A DNA stretch of 64,000 bases, from contig NZ_JACJQU010000005.1 in assembly GCF_014696825.1 (NCBI RefSeq), forward strand, positions 186,001 through 250,000, read 5' to 3'. The notes under the pieces were generated by a model that was not told the DNA's origin, made no database searches, and worked only from the letters and a program-made list of their open reading frames with translations. A program made the position numbers and the translations under genes. The stretch comes from Anabaena sphaerica FACHB-251. GTDB lineage: Bacteria; Cyanobacteriota; Cyanobacteriia; Cyanobacteriales; Nostocaceae. Positions 37,444 to 46,231 of the stretch are shown here, one piece after another (the first letter of the stretch is position 1; each line of letters begins with the position of its first letter).

Positions 37444-37950
37444 TTACATTTTTAGGGTTTTAAAAGGGAACAGAGAACGGGGAACGGGCAACAGGGAAAT
37501 CCCCATAATCAAAATTACGGGATTTGAAACGGACGTATTTTTCTCTCTAAGAGACGCTTCGCGAACGCACTACGTGGCTCGAAACCACTGTTTTTACCTC
37601 TTTTCATCAATAAATTTAGGGGCTTGAAACCCATGATTCGGCCAGGATTTTACGACTTTTCCCTGTTCCCTATTCAGAGTTCCCTGCCGAAGGGCTTGGC
37701 CAATGTTTAAGTAATACCCCCTGTAATGTTTAAGTAATACCCCCTGTGTTTAAAAGATGGGAAAGTTGGAAAATCACACAAATGAGTAGGTTGCAAACAG
37801 GGCGCATCATCAATAAGGGAGGAGAAGAAGAGATTGTTAAAACTCGCTCAAATTTTGATTTATTTGATTGAGCCGATACTCAATTTTCTCCTACCTATAC
37901 TAATTGAAGAGTCTCACTTACAAAACTACTAGTCTGTGGACGGTGCTAAT
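37444..37950. other. Repeat-rich gap between precursors 7 and 8
   Basis: Holds GGGAACA-like heptamers (37470-37497), dispersed repeat copy 2 (37591-37710), and a tandem 25-bp unit TGTTTAAGTAATACCCCCTG at about 37704-37750. No gene is visible. Confidence 0.6.
37591..37710. repeat. Dispersed 120-bp repeat, copy 2
   Basis: Matches 8297-8417 over its whole length, with a decayed TTCCCTG array in the middle. It lies inside the peptide locus. Confidence 0.65.
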
Positions 37951-38199
37951 TTAGGAACCGTAGCCATAAACGGGACGACAGCTACAGATGTAATTGGGGT
38001 AACGTTGTGGGTAACTACCTGGGAAGCCACCGCCCCCTGGGAAGCCACCGCCACCGCCACCGCCTGGGAAACCACCGCCACCGCCTGGGAAGCCACCGCC
38101 ACCGCCTGGGAAGCCACCCATTTGTCCTCCAGAGATAAGCTCTTGTTCTTCGGTGGATAATTCAGCAAGTAAATCCAATTTGTTGATTTGATCTGACAT
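37951..38199 (-). CDS. Double-glycine precursor peptide 7, Gly-Phe-Pro repeat core
   Basis: 82 residues from the ATG at 38199. The leader MSDQINKLDLLAELSTEEQE ends LISGG. The core has GFPGGGG repeats, then SYPQRYPNYICSCRPVYGYGS with two cysteines near the end. AAGTTTGTGAGGTCA upstream provides a GTGAGG ribosome-binding region. The three downstream-most precursors share leader sequence but have unrelated cores. Confidence 0.8.
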   Translation of the reverse strand: MSDQINKLDLLAELSTEEQELISGGQMGGFPGGGGGFPGGGGGFPGGGGGGGFPGGGGFPGSYPQRYPNYICSCRPVYGYGS

Positions 38200-38459
38200 G
38201 ATTTTTGACCTCACAAACTTATTTAGGTGTGTAACCACCTATGCTTTTATTATTAATAATTTGCATCTTAATTAAATTATTCTCTGGTTATATTTATCTT
38301 AAAAAAAATTCTTTCTTTTAGCTCATGTTTCTGGCATTAAGATTGTACATTTTGTTATTGTAAGAGTTTTCCTTATCTCTTCTTTAGCTAGGCAAAGAAA
38401 TGTAGAGCTAAAAATTAATCTATCTCTACACCAAAATATTTAAACTTAAAACTTGCAAT

Positions 38460-38777
38460 TTAGGAAAACAATTTATTGAGGATGTTAGGCAAGAAGTGAC
38501 TCCATATATTACTACCTGGGCTAATTGTTTTTAAGCCAAAAGTCAAAGAAGCACCAAGATTTATTTGCGATAACTTATATTTACTACTTTGTGAATTAGA
38601 TTCATTTTCTCCCAGATTTAGGTCATTATCTGCGGCACTTTCAATGTTAGTAGTTTGGAAGAAAAAATCAGTTTTCCCGATCACATCAAAACCTTGTCCA
38701 GAAATTAAACTCTGTTGTTCTGCCTCAGATAAATCATAAAATAATTTCTGAAGGTTAGATTTGGGATAATCTGCCAT
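38460..38777 (-). CDS. Precursor-like peptide 6 with atypical SGQG junction
   Basis: 105 residues from the ATG at 38777 (MADYPKSNLQKLFYDLSEAE). The leader-like N-terminus ends LISGQG where others have GG. The remainder is Asn/Ser-rich then hydrophobic (NLGASLTFGLKTISPGSN), unlike the Gly-rich cores. It begins 28 bp after the transporter gene, so it is co-transcribed. The upstream GTGTGAGGAGT is an unusually strong Shine-Dalgarno. It could be a poorly processed peptide or a dedicated immunity/accessory product. Confidence 0.7.
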   Translation of the reverse strand: MADYPKSNLQKLFYDLSEAEQQSLISGQGFDVIGKTDFFFQTTNIESAADNDLNLGENESNSQSSKYKLSQINLGASLTFGLKTISPGSNIWSHFLPNILNKLFS

Positions 38778-38805
38778 ATTATTACTCCTCACACAAGTAA
38801 GATAG

Positions 38806-40974
38806 TTATATAGTTAAAAACTTCATATGCTCTCCTTGTTGAGCTAGGAAACTATCTCGACTACCTTGTAGTTTTACTTGACCTTTATCCATTAACACTA
38901 TCCAATCTGCTCGATTAACCACACTGGGACGATGGGTGATCAAAATTGTGGTTTGACCTTTGCGAGATGCCAACAATCGATCTAAGACATGAGTTTCACT
39001 AACTGGGTCTAGTCCTGCGGTGGCTTCGTCTAAGATTAAAATGGGTGGATTGGTGAGTATTCCGCGTGCGATCGCTAATCTTTGTCTTTGTCCACCAGAA
39101 AGATTTGCACCAAATTCTCCTAACACAGTTTGATACTTATTAGGTAATTGACTAATAAAACCATCTGCATCAGCAATTTCACAAGCTTGCACAATTTGCT
39201 CAAAGGGAATAGAAGGCGTTCCTAAGCGAAAATTTTCCAAAATTGTACGACTCCAAAAATGTGGTTCTTGAGGTACATAAACCACTTGTTGACGCAAACA
39301 ATCAAGGGAAAGATCATGGATATTAAAAACACCAATGCGGATATTACCTGAAGTTGGCTCATATAAACCTGCAATTAGTTTTGCTAAGGTGCTTTTACCA
39401 CAACCTGATTGACCAATTAAAGCAATTACCTTTCCACCGGGAAGTTTAAGAGAAAAATCCTCTAATAAATCAACTCTTCCTACGTGGTGAAATGTCAGAT
39501 GAGAAAAATGAATATCCGCATCACCTGAGATTTGTGCAATGGGCTTTTGACTACCTCCAACTACTTCCGGTGTGGCATCAATAACTTCTAGTAAACGAGA
39601 AATTGCGGTTTGAGAACGGAAATATTCATCTACTAATCCCACCAAAGAACCAATTAAAGCCAAAACATTCACTTGTAAGGCATTAAAAGCCAGCATTTGA
39701 CCAATAGTTAATTTGTTGTTAATTACTAACATACTGCCTATACCCAGTAGAATTACACCACCAAGAGTAGAAAGAAGTTTAGCAACAGTACCGTTAATAA
39801 TTCCGATTTGAATTGTGCTGAAAGTAAGATTAGCCAGACGACCAAAACGGCTTTGAAATTCATCCCAAAATTGAGGAGCAGCATTAGTTGTTTTGATTAC
39901 TTGCGCGCCTTTGAAAGTTTCTACTAATACCCCTTGATTTTCTGCACCTAAAACTAGTAAGCTGCGTGTTTTTTGTTGCAGTATAGGTAAAAATGGGAGG
40001 GTAGATAGAGTCATTAAAGCCCCAAACATAATTACTGCTATTGTCAATTGCCAGCTATAAAATAGCATCAAGCAAAAGGAAATAATAGCAACAAAAAATT
40101 GGCTAGGTAAAAGCACTACTACCTGAGAAATTAATTGATTTATTTCATTAATATCACCCAATCGGCTGGTGATTTCACCACTGCGGCGAGATTCGTAGTA
40201 ACTTAAAGGTAATTGCAGTATTCTCCGTCCAAAATCCAAGACTAACCCTAATTGCAATCGTTGACCAAAATGAGCAATCATAGTAGATTGTATGACTTGC
40301 AAACTACTACTAAATATAGTCATGAAAACAACAGAGGTTACAACAACTGTTAGTAACTGTATATCTCCACGGACTAAAACATCATCAGTTAGTAATTGGA
40401 TTAAAACAGGGCTTCCGAGAGATAAGATACCCAGGATAATATTGATTATCAAAACTTGAGTTAGCAATCCCCGATAGGGCAGAATTCGCAGAAAAAAGCG
40501 CAACAAACCACCGTGGGGTTTTTCTTGGGGTTGTTGAGAAAAACGCTCTGGATCTGGCTCTAATAAGAGCATGACTCCGTTCCAAGCTGACAGCAATTCT
40601 TCGCGTTTAATATAGCGAATTCCTACGGCCGGATCAGCAATAACATAGTTTTTACCTTGTTTTCCATATAAAATAACCCAGTGATAACCACGCCAATGAA
40701 TAATTGCTGGTAGTTGAATTTCTGTAATTCTATCTACAAGTTCTGGTGAGGCTTTAACGGCTCTAGCATTGAATCCTAAATTATCAGATCCACGTTTTAA
40801 ACCTAATAAAGTTGTTCCTAGTTGTCCTGTTCCTACGGCTTCTCGGCTTTTATTTATGCTTAAGAAGCGTCCGTAATATTTGCAAATGGAAGCTAGACAA
40901 GCAGCACCACAGTCTTCTTCGCTTGCCTGTAAAACAGATTGGTACTTTCTTCGAGGTCTGAATATGTTAAACAT
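38806..40974 (-). CDS. Peptidase-containing ABC transporter (C39, bacteriocin type)
   Basis: 722 residues from the ATG at 40974. The N-terminal C39 peptidase carries C24 in EEDCGAACL, H100 in RGYHWV and D116 in IADPAVG (numbering includes two extra upstream codons). The six-helix membrane domain spans about 160-450. The ATPase has Walker A GQSGCGKST, LSGGQRQRLAIARG and Walker B ILILDEATAGLD. Such proteins cut leaders after double Gly and export the core peptide with a HlyD-type adaptor. Adaptor and nine precursors flank it, which makes the function secure at family level. Confidence 0.93.
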   Translation of the reverse strand: MFNIFRPRRKYQSVLQASEEDCGAACLASICKYYGRFLSINKSREAVGTGQLGTTLLGLKRGSDNLGFNARAVKASPELVDRITEIQLPAIIHWRGYHWVILYGKQGKNYVIADPAVGIRYIKREELLSAWNGVMLLLEPDPERFSQQPQEKPHGGLLRFFLRILPYRGLLTQVLIINIILGILSLGSPVLIQLLTDDVLVRGDIQLLTVVVTSVVFMTIFSSSLQVIQSTMIAHFGQRLQLGLVLDFGRRILQLPLSYYESRRSGEITSRLGDINEINQLISQVVVLLPSQFFVAIISFCLMLFYSWQLTIAVIMFGALMTLSTLPFLPILQQKTRSLLVLGAENQGVLVETFKGAQVIKTTNAAPQFWDEFQSRFGRLANLTFSTIQIGIINGTVAKLLSTLGGVILLGIGSMLVINNKLTIGQMLAFNALQVNVLALIGSLVGLVDEYFRSQTAISRLLEVIDATPEVVGGSQKPIAQISGDADIHFSHLTFHHVGRVDLLEDFSLKLPGGKVIALIGQSGCGKSTLAKLIAGLYEPTSGNIRIGVFNIHDLSLDCLRQQVVYVPQEPHFWSRTILENFRLGTPSIPFEQIVQACEIADADGFISQLPNKYQTVLGEFGANLSGGQRQRLAIARGILTNPPILILDEATAGLDPVSETHVLDRLLASRKGQTTILITHRPSVVNRADWIVLMDKGQVKLQGSRDSFLAQQGEHMKFLTI

Positions 40975-41037
40975 AAACAATTCAAGTTTCCAAAACAGAA
41001 AGATTGCGTAACTAAACTACTGAGATCTGACAAATGA

Positions 41038-42588
41038 CTAATTAAAATCAGTAATTAATCTAGCTTTTCTGAGAATAAATTGCAGTACGGTTTCTTCACG
41101 GGAAATAATATCAGTACGTCCTTGCATTCCTGGTTGTAAATGACATTTATTTTCGCCTCTACCTACATATAATGTTTCTGGTTCAATAGTAACTTCGTAA
41201 CCATTAACCTGGGAAATATTTGCGGCTGAATTACTTTGAGGTTGGGTTTGTGCAACTGGTAAAATATCTGGAGCAACGTTTTTGACAATGCCTTTAAGAG
41301 TGCCATAATCTGGATAAGGACAAGCAGAAACTTGCATTTGGACTTTTTGACCTGGTTCTACTTTGTTAATCTCTTGAGCAGGTACATAAGCCTTTATTTG
41401 TAAAGGTGCATTCAGGGGAGCGATCTGAGCAACAGCTTCACTAGGTTGTACTACCTGTCCAGGATTGCGAAGTTTTAATTGTAGTAATGTGCCACTAACA
41501 GGTGCGCGAATTACACTCTGATTCAAATCTGTTTTTGTTTGTAGCCAATCTTGACGAGTACGAATAAGTTGCTTTTGAATTTCCAGACGTTGCTGTAATA
41601 GAGTCTGGAGTTCTTTTTTCAAAGCGGCTAAGGTAGCTTCACCCCTAGCTTGTTCTTGTTTAATTCGTTCCGATGCGATGATGACAGCAGAATTATTAGG
41701 ATTGATAGCTGTTCTCGCTTTATATAGATTTGTTTGAGCAACTTCTAGGGCTTGTTGTTTTTCCTCCAAAAGAGTTTTAGTATTGTTTTTAGCTTGTTCT
41801 AACTTGGCTTGAGCAGATTGAACAGCTTGTTGTTTTTCTTCAAGCATACTCTGAGATATTGCACCAGAATCAGCGATCGCTTGCAATCTATCTCTTTGCA
41901 ATTTGGCAAGATTCAAAGCTGTCTGTGCTTCTTCTATAGTGGTTTTTAATACTCCTTCTTCTTGCAAACGTTCAAGCTGTGATTTTGCAAATCTTGAAGC
42001 CAATTCTGCTTGCAGCATTTCTGCATCAGCTTTGATTTGTTGGTCTTCAAAGTTGCGTTGAGTACCACCTAACTCAGCTTGTGCCGCTACAATTGTGCGA
42101 TTGATGAAATTTCCCTGGGCCAGAATTTGAGTATTGATTTCACCTAATTGAGCATCAATTTGTACTAGTTGTAATTGACTTTGTTGAATAGTGCTTTCCA
42201 GTTGGCTTTTTTGCGTTTGCAGACGAGAATCATCAACATAAGCGATCGCATCCCCCTGAGTTACCACCTGATTGTCTTTGACCACAATCTTCTGCACCTG
42301 TCCAGAAATAGCCGACTCAACTAGCCGTAGTTCTCCTACTGGTCTAATACTGGCAGGAACTTTCACCGTCACTTTATAAGTAAGTACAGTGGTTAAACCT
42401 ACACCCACCACACAAATAGTCAGCATTACCCCCAAACCAACGCTAGTCCATTTGTGAATTTGGGGCAGAAACTCATTAACTTCAACTGAATGCAGATGTT
42501 CAGAACCTGGATCACCAGACCCATTCCAAACATAGTTTTCATGGCGGCGTAAAGAGTCCACGGCGTTGCACCTTTTCAATTGAAACAT
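41038..42588 (-). CDS. HlyD-family periplasmic adaptor
   Basis: 516 residues from the ATG at 42588. A cytoplasmic N-terminus is followed by one membrane helix near 50-72. A lipoyl half-motif, a long coiled coil at about 120-360 (Gln/Ala/Leu-rich) and the second lipoyl half (VIRAPVSGTLLQLKLRNPGQ) follow, with a beta-barrel C-terminus. It links the C39 transporter to an outer-membrane channel (probably TolC/HgdD-like, not in the window). The transporter starts 63 bp downstream. Confidence 0.9.
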   Translation of the reverse strand: MFQLKRCNAVDSLRRHENYVWNGSGDPGSEHLHSVEVNEFLPQIHKWTSVGLGVMLTICVVGVGLTTVLTYKVTVKVPASIRPVGELRLVESAISGQVQKIVVKDNQVVTQGDAIAYVDDSRLQTQKSQLESTIQQSQLQLVQIDAQLGEINTQILAQGNFINRTIVAAQAELGGTQRNFEDQQIKADAEMLQAELASRFAKSQLERLQEEGVLKTTIEEAQTALNLAKLQRDRLQAIADSGAISQSMLEEKQQAVQSAQAKLEQAKNNTKTLLEEKQQALEVAQTNLYKARTAINPNNSAVIIASERIKQEQARGEATLAALKKELQTLLQQRLEIQKQLIRTRQDWLQTKTDLNQSVIRAPVSGTLLQLKLRNPGQVVQPSEAVAQIAPLNAPLQIKAYVPAQEINKVEPGQKVQMQVSACPYPDYGTLKGIVKNVAPDILPVAQTQPQSNSAANISQVNGYEVTIEPETLYVGRGENKCHLQPGMQGRTDIISREETVLQFILRKARLITDFN

Positions 42589-42599
42589 CAACAAACATG

Positions 42600-43677
42600 A
42601 GGGTTATCTCATATCGCGTTTGATATCTAAGCGGCTTAGATAACTCCACATAACTTGATTGCAAATCCCATCTCACCGAAAAATAACTGTCTGAGGTAAT
42701 ATGTCCTCAGATAGTAGTAAAAAATTGTTTTCTTTGTTCCATGTTAATAAATATCATCAACTAATCAGCTAAGTTCAGCATTTTCTCATCCGGTGATGAT
42801 TCAAAACCATCTCTCGACAAATAACCTTCAGAAAAGGTATCTTTGCCTCTATCTTTTGGTGAATATTAAGTAATACCCAAAGTATCAAAATTGCCAAACA
42901 CTAGATAACAACAAGGGTTGACCTAAAGAAACAGAGCCAGAATAAAATATGTTGCTCACAACAGTAAACATCGTGGTGAAGAATCCTCTATAATCATTAG
43001 TGGGGGATAAGAAAAGTAACCGCTGTCCATAGCAAAAACTTTTCTTGACATCTCTGACGTGGGCAACGCTGAGAAAAAACCGAGGAGAACGCTCAAACTC
43101 CCTCAAAGACCTCACTTACGTTGAGCGAGTAGTAAGAATCTCCTCTCCCCCCTTCCTAATTACAAACACTCGATTCTAGATATCTACTTGCAGATTGAGT
43201 TTTAAATTGTAAGTATTCAGCTATAGCACTCGTTCATACCTAGATCCCCGACTTCTGACATCAATTTATAATTTGTGGACACAATAAACAAAAGAAGTCG
43301 GGGATCTTATTGCCCTACCTGAATTCTTACTTTAAATTACTGATTTAGCCAATAAAAATGAGATGATAACTTCTAGGATTACGCAGTATTACAATCAGTC
43401 AATGGTCAGTTTTCACTAGCCCCAACAAAAACGAACAATAACCCGGATGTAAAAATTTCCTATTGCCTGAATTTTAACAGTCTCATAATCCCGAAATTAT
43501 TCCACAATAAATTTTGTATAAAAGTTGCTTATTTAACTTTGCCAGTAGCAATTTCTTAAGCAAAGTATGGGTGGCAAAGATAAGGCAGTTATGAGAGAGT
43601 TGTAGATTTTAGATGTAGGATTGAATATTTTAAAATCCAAAATCTAAAAAGTTTTCCAGCTTTGCTCTCTTCTGGTG
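42600..43677. other. 1.1-kb gap upstream of the adaptor
   Basis: No gene. It contains a 15-bp perfect inverted repeat at 43242-43307 and AT-rich sequence. A promoter for the adaptor-transporter operon probably lies here, but no confident -10/-35 pair was identified. Confidence 0.5.
43242..43307. repeat. AGATCCCCGACTTCT inverted repeat
   Basis: Perfect 15-bp arms at 43242-43256 and 43293-43307 with a 36-base loop. It belongs to the dispersed CCCGACTTCTT hairpin family and may end transcription of the upstream precursor group. Confidence 0.65.
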
Positions 43678-43998
43678 TTAGCGTGTTTGGCTTGCAGCCG
43701 AAAATGGTGGCAGAATCATAATATCTTCTGCACCTGTCTTCTTACCTTTACCTTGTACAGTGGAATTACCAAAACTGCCAAGGGGACCAGAAGTAGTTGA
43801 CCCTTCTATAGTATTATTGCCCAATACAGTGCTTGAACCATCATTTAGGGTTTGACCCAACGCAGTAATAGGCCGATCTCGTAGGGCTGCAAGAGGTGCA
43901 ATAAATGGATCATTCAAAGCTTGACCGCCAAAGAAAACTTCCTGTTCCTCTGTAGATAACTGCACTAGTGAATCTGATTTCATGACATCTTGTAACAT
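43678..43998 (-). CDS. Double-glycine precursor peptide 5
   Basis: 106 residues. The leader MLQDVMKSDSLVQLSTEEQE ends VFFGG. The core is Gly/Ser/Asn/Thr-rich (GPLGSFGNSTVQGKGKK) and relates loosely to the SGPNGSTGNS block of precursors 1-3. AAAGGTGA precedes the start, so the 5' leader differs from the others. Confidence 0.75.
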   Translation of the reverse strand: MLQDVMKSDSLVQLSTEEQEVFFGGQALNDPFIAPLAALRDRPITALGQTLNDGSSTVLGNNTIEGSTTSGPLGSFGNSTVQGKGKKTGAEDIMILPPFSAASQTR

Positions 43999-44023
43999 AA
44001 TTGTTCACCTTTTTGTTAATCCC

Positions 44024-44344
44024 TTAAAACATTCCTAGAGGACTGTTGACTGATATGGGGTTGTTGGGTAATGGAGGTAATAGATTGTTAACAGATCCCA
44101 AGGGAGCAACTCTGGGAGCATCAGATGACAATATAGTTTGTGCGCCACTATTGATATCAGCAAAATCTGTATTAGTTTTAGAAACCTTGCCTAGTGGAGT
44201 AGTGCGGTTAGTCTCTGTTGTATTTTCGTTTCTTTGAGCAAAATTGTTATTGCTAATCTGAGGTTGATTACCACCAGTTAATAATTCTTGTTGCCGATCA
44301 GATAGCTCAATCAACCGTTCCGATGTAATCATTGAACATGACAT
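44024..44344 (-). CDS. Double-glycine precursor peptide 4
   Basis: 106 residues. The leader MSCSMITSERLIELSDRQQE ends LLTGG. The core is Asn/Thr-rich with NSGAQTILSSDAPRVAPLGS, a weak echo of the NTAAQDLLGLGAP block of precursors 1-3. GCGAGGCTAACAATC precedes the start, part of the shared leader. Confidence 0.75.
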   Translation of the reverse strand: MSCSMITSERLIELSDRQQELLTGGNQPQISNNNFAQRNENTTETNRTTPLGKVSKTNTDFADINSGAQTILSSDAPRVAPLGSVNNLLPPLPNNPISVNSPLGMF

Positions 44345-44364
44345 GATTGTTAGCCTCGCTTAAC

Positions 44365-44715
44365 TCAAATTCTCAAGTCACCTAAACCATCTAATCTTCT
44401 CAAACCTGCCAAACTAATTCTTGGTAATGCTGGTAAGCCAGTGAGAACTGGAGCAGAACCCAAAGCTGGAAAATCAGGTATAGATGGCGCACCCAATCCC
44501 AATAAATCTTGTGCTGCGGTATTGACTTCTGAACTTTGACCTGATGAATTTGCAAAACTACCATTTGGCCCAGAAAATACAGACCCCTGTAACGCCACCA
44601 GTCTGTTAGCAAAATTACTGCCAGATAACTCAAAGTCTGCACCGCCGGCTATGATCTCCTGTTGCTGCTCAGATAAATCTGCAAACAAATTTGATATGAT
44701 GGTATAATATGACAT
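44365..44715 (-). CDS. Double-glycine precursor peptide 3 (ADFELSGSNFANR family)
   Basis: 116 residues. The leader MSYYTIISNLFADLSEQQQE ends IIAGG, followed at once by ADFELSGSNFANRL. SGPNGSFANS and NTAAQDLLGLGAP blocks follow, then a variable hydrophobic tail. Close paralog of precursors 1 and 2; databases name such proteins CTB family bacteriocin, as far as I recall. Confidence 0.82.
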   Translation of the reverse strand: MSYYTIISNLFADLSEQQQEIIAGGADFELSGSNFANRLVALQGSVFSGPNGSFANSSGQSSEVNTAAQDLLGLGAPSIPDFPALGSAPVLTGLPALPRISLAGLRRLDGLGDLRI

Positions 44716-44890
44716 GATTGTTAGCCTGATTTACGTAATATCCAACATAAAAGAATCCAGAGACTAAATCATAGATGCAATTTTTTCTGAAAACCCAGTC
44801 CCCAGACTCTTTTAAAGCTGTTCACTTTTTTGGCTTCTCAATAGTCCTTGTTCAAAGCTGTCGGCGCGTAGCCCAACTAACTTCCTATGC

Positions 44891-45058
44891 AGATTTTAGT
44901 GAGGGGGATCAAGAAGAACCAGATAATTCGATTCTTTAATTACCCCCAAGCACCATTCTCAAATATAGATGGATGAAACCATCTGGTGTCACAGTTGATT
45001 TTTAGTCACCTGTGGAAATGCTTAAAAAACGCAGCTGTCCAGCACAGAACTGAAGCTG
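44891..45058. other. Intergenic element, copy A
   Basis: Shares its layout with 45692-45840: GGGG(G)xATCAAGAAGAACC, GATTCTTTxATTACCCC, GCACCATT, a CATCTGGTGTxxCA-like block, GTTGATTTTT, CACCTGT and a GCTTAA end. The G and C runs can pair. It lies downstream of precursor 2 on the transcribed strand. Confidence 0.55.
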
Positions 45059-45060
45059 CC

Positions 45061-45426
45061 TTAGACACCAAGATCACCAAGACCACCAACACCACCAGCA
45101 CCACCAGCACCACCAGCACCACCAGCTAAGGGGGTAGGTGCTGCTAGTCCATTAAGAACTGGTGCAGCACCCAACGCAGCAACATCAGGAACTATGGGCG
45201 CACCCAATCCCAAGAAGTCTTGGGCTGCGGTGTTGACAGCAGAACTTGTACCGATAGAGTTACCGGTGCTACCATTAGGACCAGAAGCTGTAGTACCTTG
45301 TAAATTTGCTAGTCTATTAGCGTAATTACTACCAGCTAACTCAAAGTCAGCACCACCAGTTACAAACTCTTGTGCTTCATCAGACAAGATAACAAACAAT
45401 TCAGACGAAATGATTTGATGGGACAT
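45061..45426 (-). CDS. Double-glycine precursor peptide 2 (ADFELAGSNYANR family)
   Basis: 121 residues from the ATG at 45426. The leader MSHQIISSELFVILSDEAQE ends FVTGG. The core is ADFELAGSNYANRLANLQGT, SGPNGSTGNS, NTAAQDFLGLGAP and a GGAGGAGG tail ending GLGDLGV. It is nearly identical to precursor 1 up to the tail, so a recent duplicate. GTAAGTGAGGCTAA precedes the start. Confidence 0.82.
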   Translation of the reverse strand: MSHQIISSELFVILSDEAQEFVTGGADFELAGSNYANRLANLQGTTASGPNGSTGNSIGTSSAVNTAAQDFLGLGAPIVPDVAALGAAPVLNGLAAPTPLAGGAGGAGGAGGVGGLGDLGV

Positions 45427-45691
45427 GATTTTTAGCCTCACTTACGTAATTTTTAAACAAAGGATTCCAGAACATGAACTGATTTCTTACTGTTTTCTTT
45501 TGGGCAAAAAGAAAACAAACATCATCGCTTCTAGAATCCGCTAATTACTAACTCCCAAGGACAAGAAACCCAGATCCCGTGATATTAATCAGTACCAGCA
45601 GTACCGCAGAGATGGAGATGCTGCTTAATGTAACTGAATACTGAATAATGTTACTTCTGCAATCATCAGTTAGTTATTGGGAATAACAGTT

Positions 45692-45840
45692 GCAGATTTT
45701 AAGGAGGGGTATCAAGAAGAACCTGGGCATTTGATTCTTTGATTACCCCACGCACCATTACCAGCCTAGATAGGCGAAGCGGTCTGGTGTGGTGAAAGTT
45801 GATTTTTTGACCACCTGTAGGAGTGCTTAATAGGCAGGGC
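45692..45840. other. Intergenic element, copy B
   Basis: Homolog of the element at 44891-45058, located between precursor 1 and precursor 2 on the transcribed strand. It was copied along with the gene. Confidence 0.55.
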
Positions 45841-45844
45841 TGAT

Positions 45845-46231
45845 TTAGCCAAATGGTCCGCCAGCAGGACCGAATGGACCACCGGGACCACCGGGACCAC
45901 CGGGACCACCGGGACCAGCAGGACCACCAGGGACTGCAATAGGTGCTGCTTGTCCATTGAGAACGGGTGCAGCACCCAACGCACCAACTTGAGGAACTAT
46001 GGGCGCTCCCAATCCTAATAAGTCTTGGGCTGCGGTGTTGACAGCAGCACTTGTACCGATGGAGTTACCGGTGCTACCATTAGGACCAGAAGCTGTGGTA
46101 CCTTGCAGGTTGGCTGTTCTGTTGGCGTAGTTACTGCCAGCTAATTCAAAGTCAGCACCACCAGTTACAAACTCTTGTTGGTGATCAGATAAGACAACAA
46201 ACAAAGCGGACGCATTTATTTGATTTGACAT
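45845..46231 (-). CDS. Double-glycine precursor peptide 1 (ADFELAGSNYANR family)
   Basis: 128 residues from the ATG at 46231. The leader MSNQINASALFVVLSDHQQE ends FVTGG. The core shares ADFELAGSNYANR, SGPNGSTGNS and NTAAQDLLGLGAP with precursors 2 and 3. The tail is collagen-like, with repeated GGP units ending AGGPFG. The first gene of the run; CGTAAGTGAGGCTAA lies just upstream. Without a modification enzyme nearby, an unmodified or disordered secreted peptide is likely. Confidence 0.82.
   Translation of the reverse strand: MSNQINASALFVVLSDHQQEFVTGGADFELAGSNYANRTANLQGTTASGPNGSTGNSIGTSAAVNTAAQDLLGLGAPIVPQVGALGAAPVLNGQAAPIAVPGGPAGPGGPGGPGGPGGPFGPAGGPFG

Noticed and set aside
37936-38160. Plus-strand Ala/Thr/Trp-rich frame
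   Set aside because: Shadow of the GFPGGGG repeat in precursor 7.
38765-38775. ACTCCTCACAC on the plus strand as a yfr1 gene
   Set aside because: It lacks the flanking stems and terminator of Yfr1, and the other strand is the Shine-Dalgarno of precursor 6, so it is at most a target site.
42885-43115. Minus-strand 76-codon frame upstream of the adaptor
   Set aside because: No double-glycine leader, no ribosome-binding site and composition like non-coding sequence.
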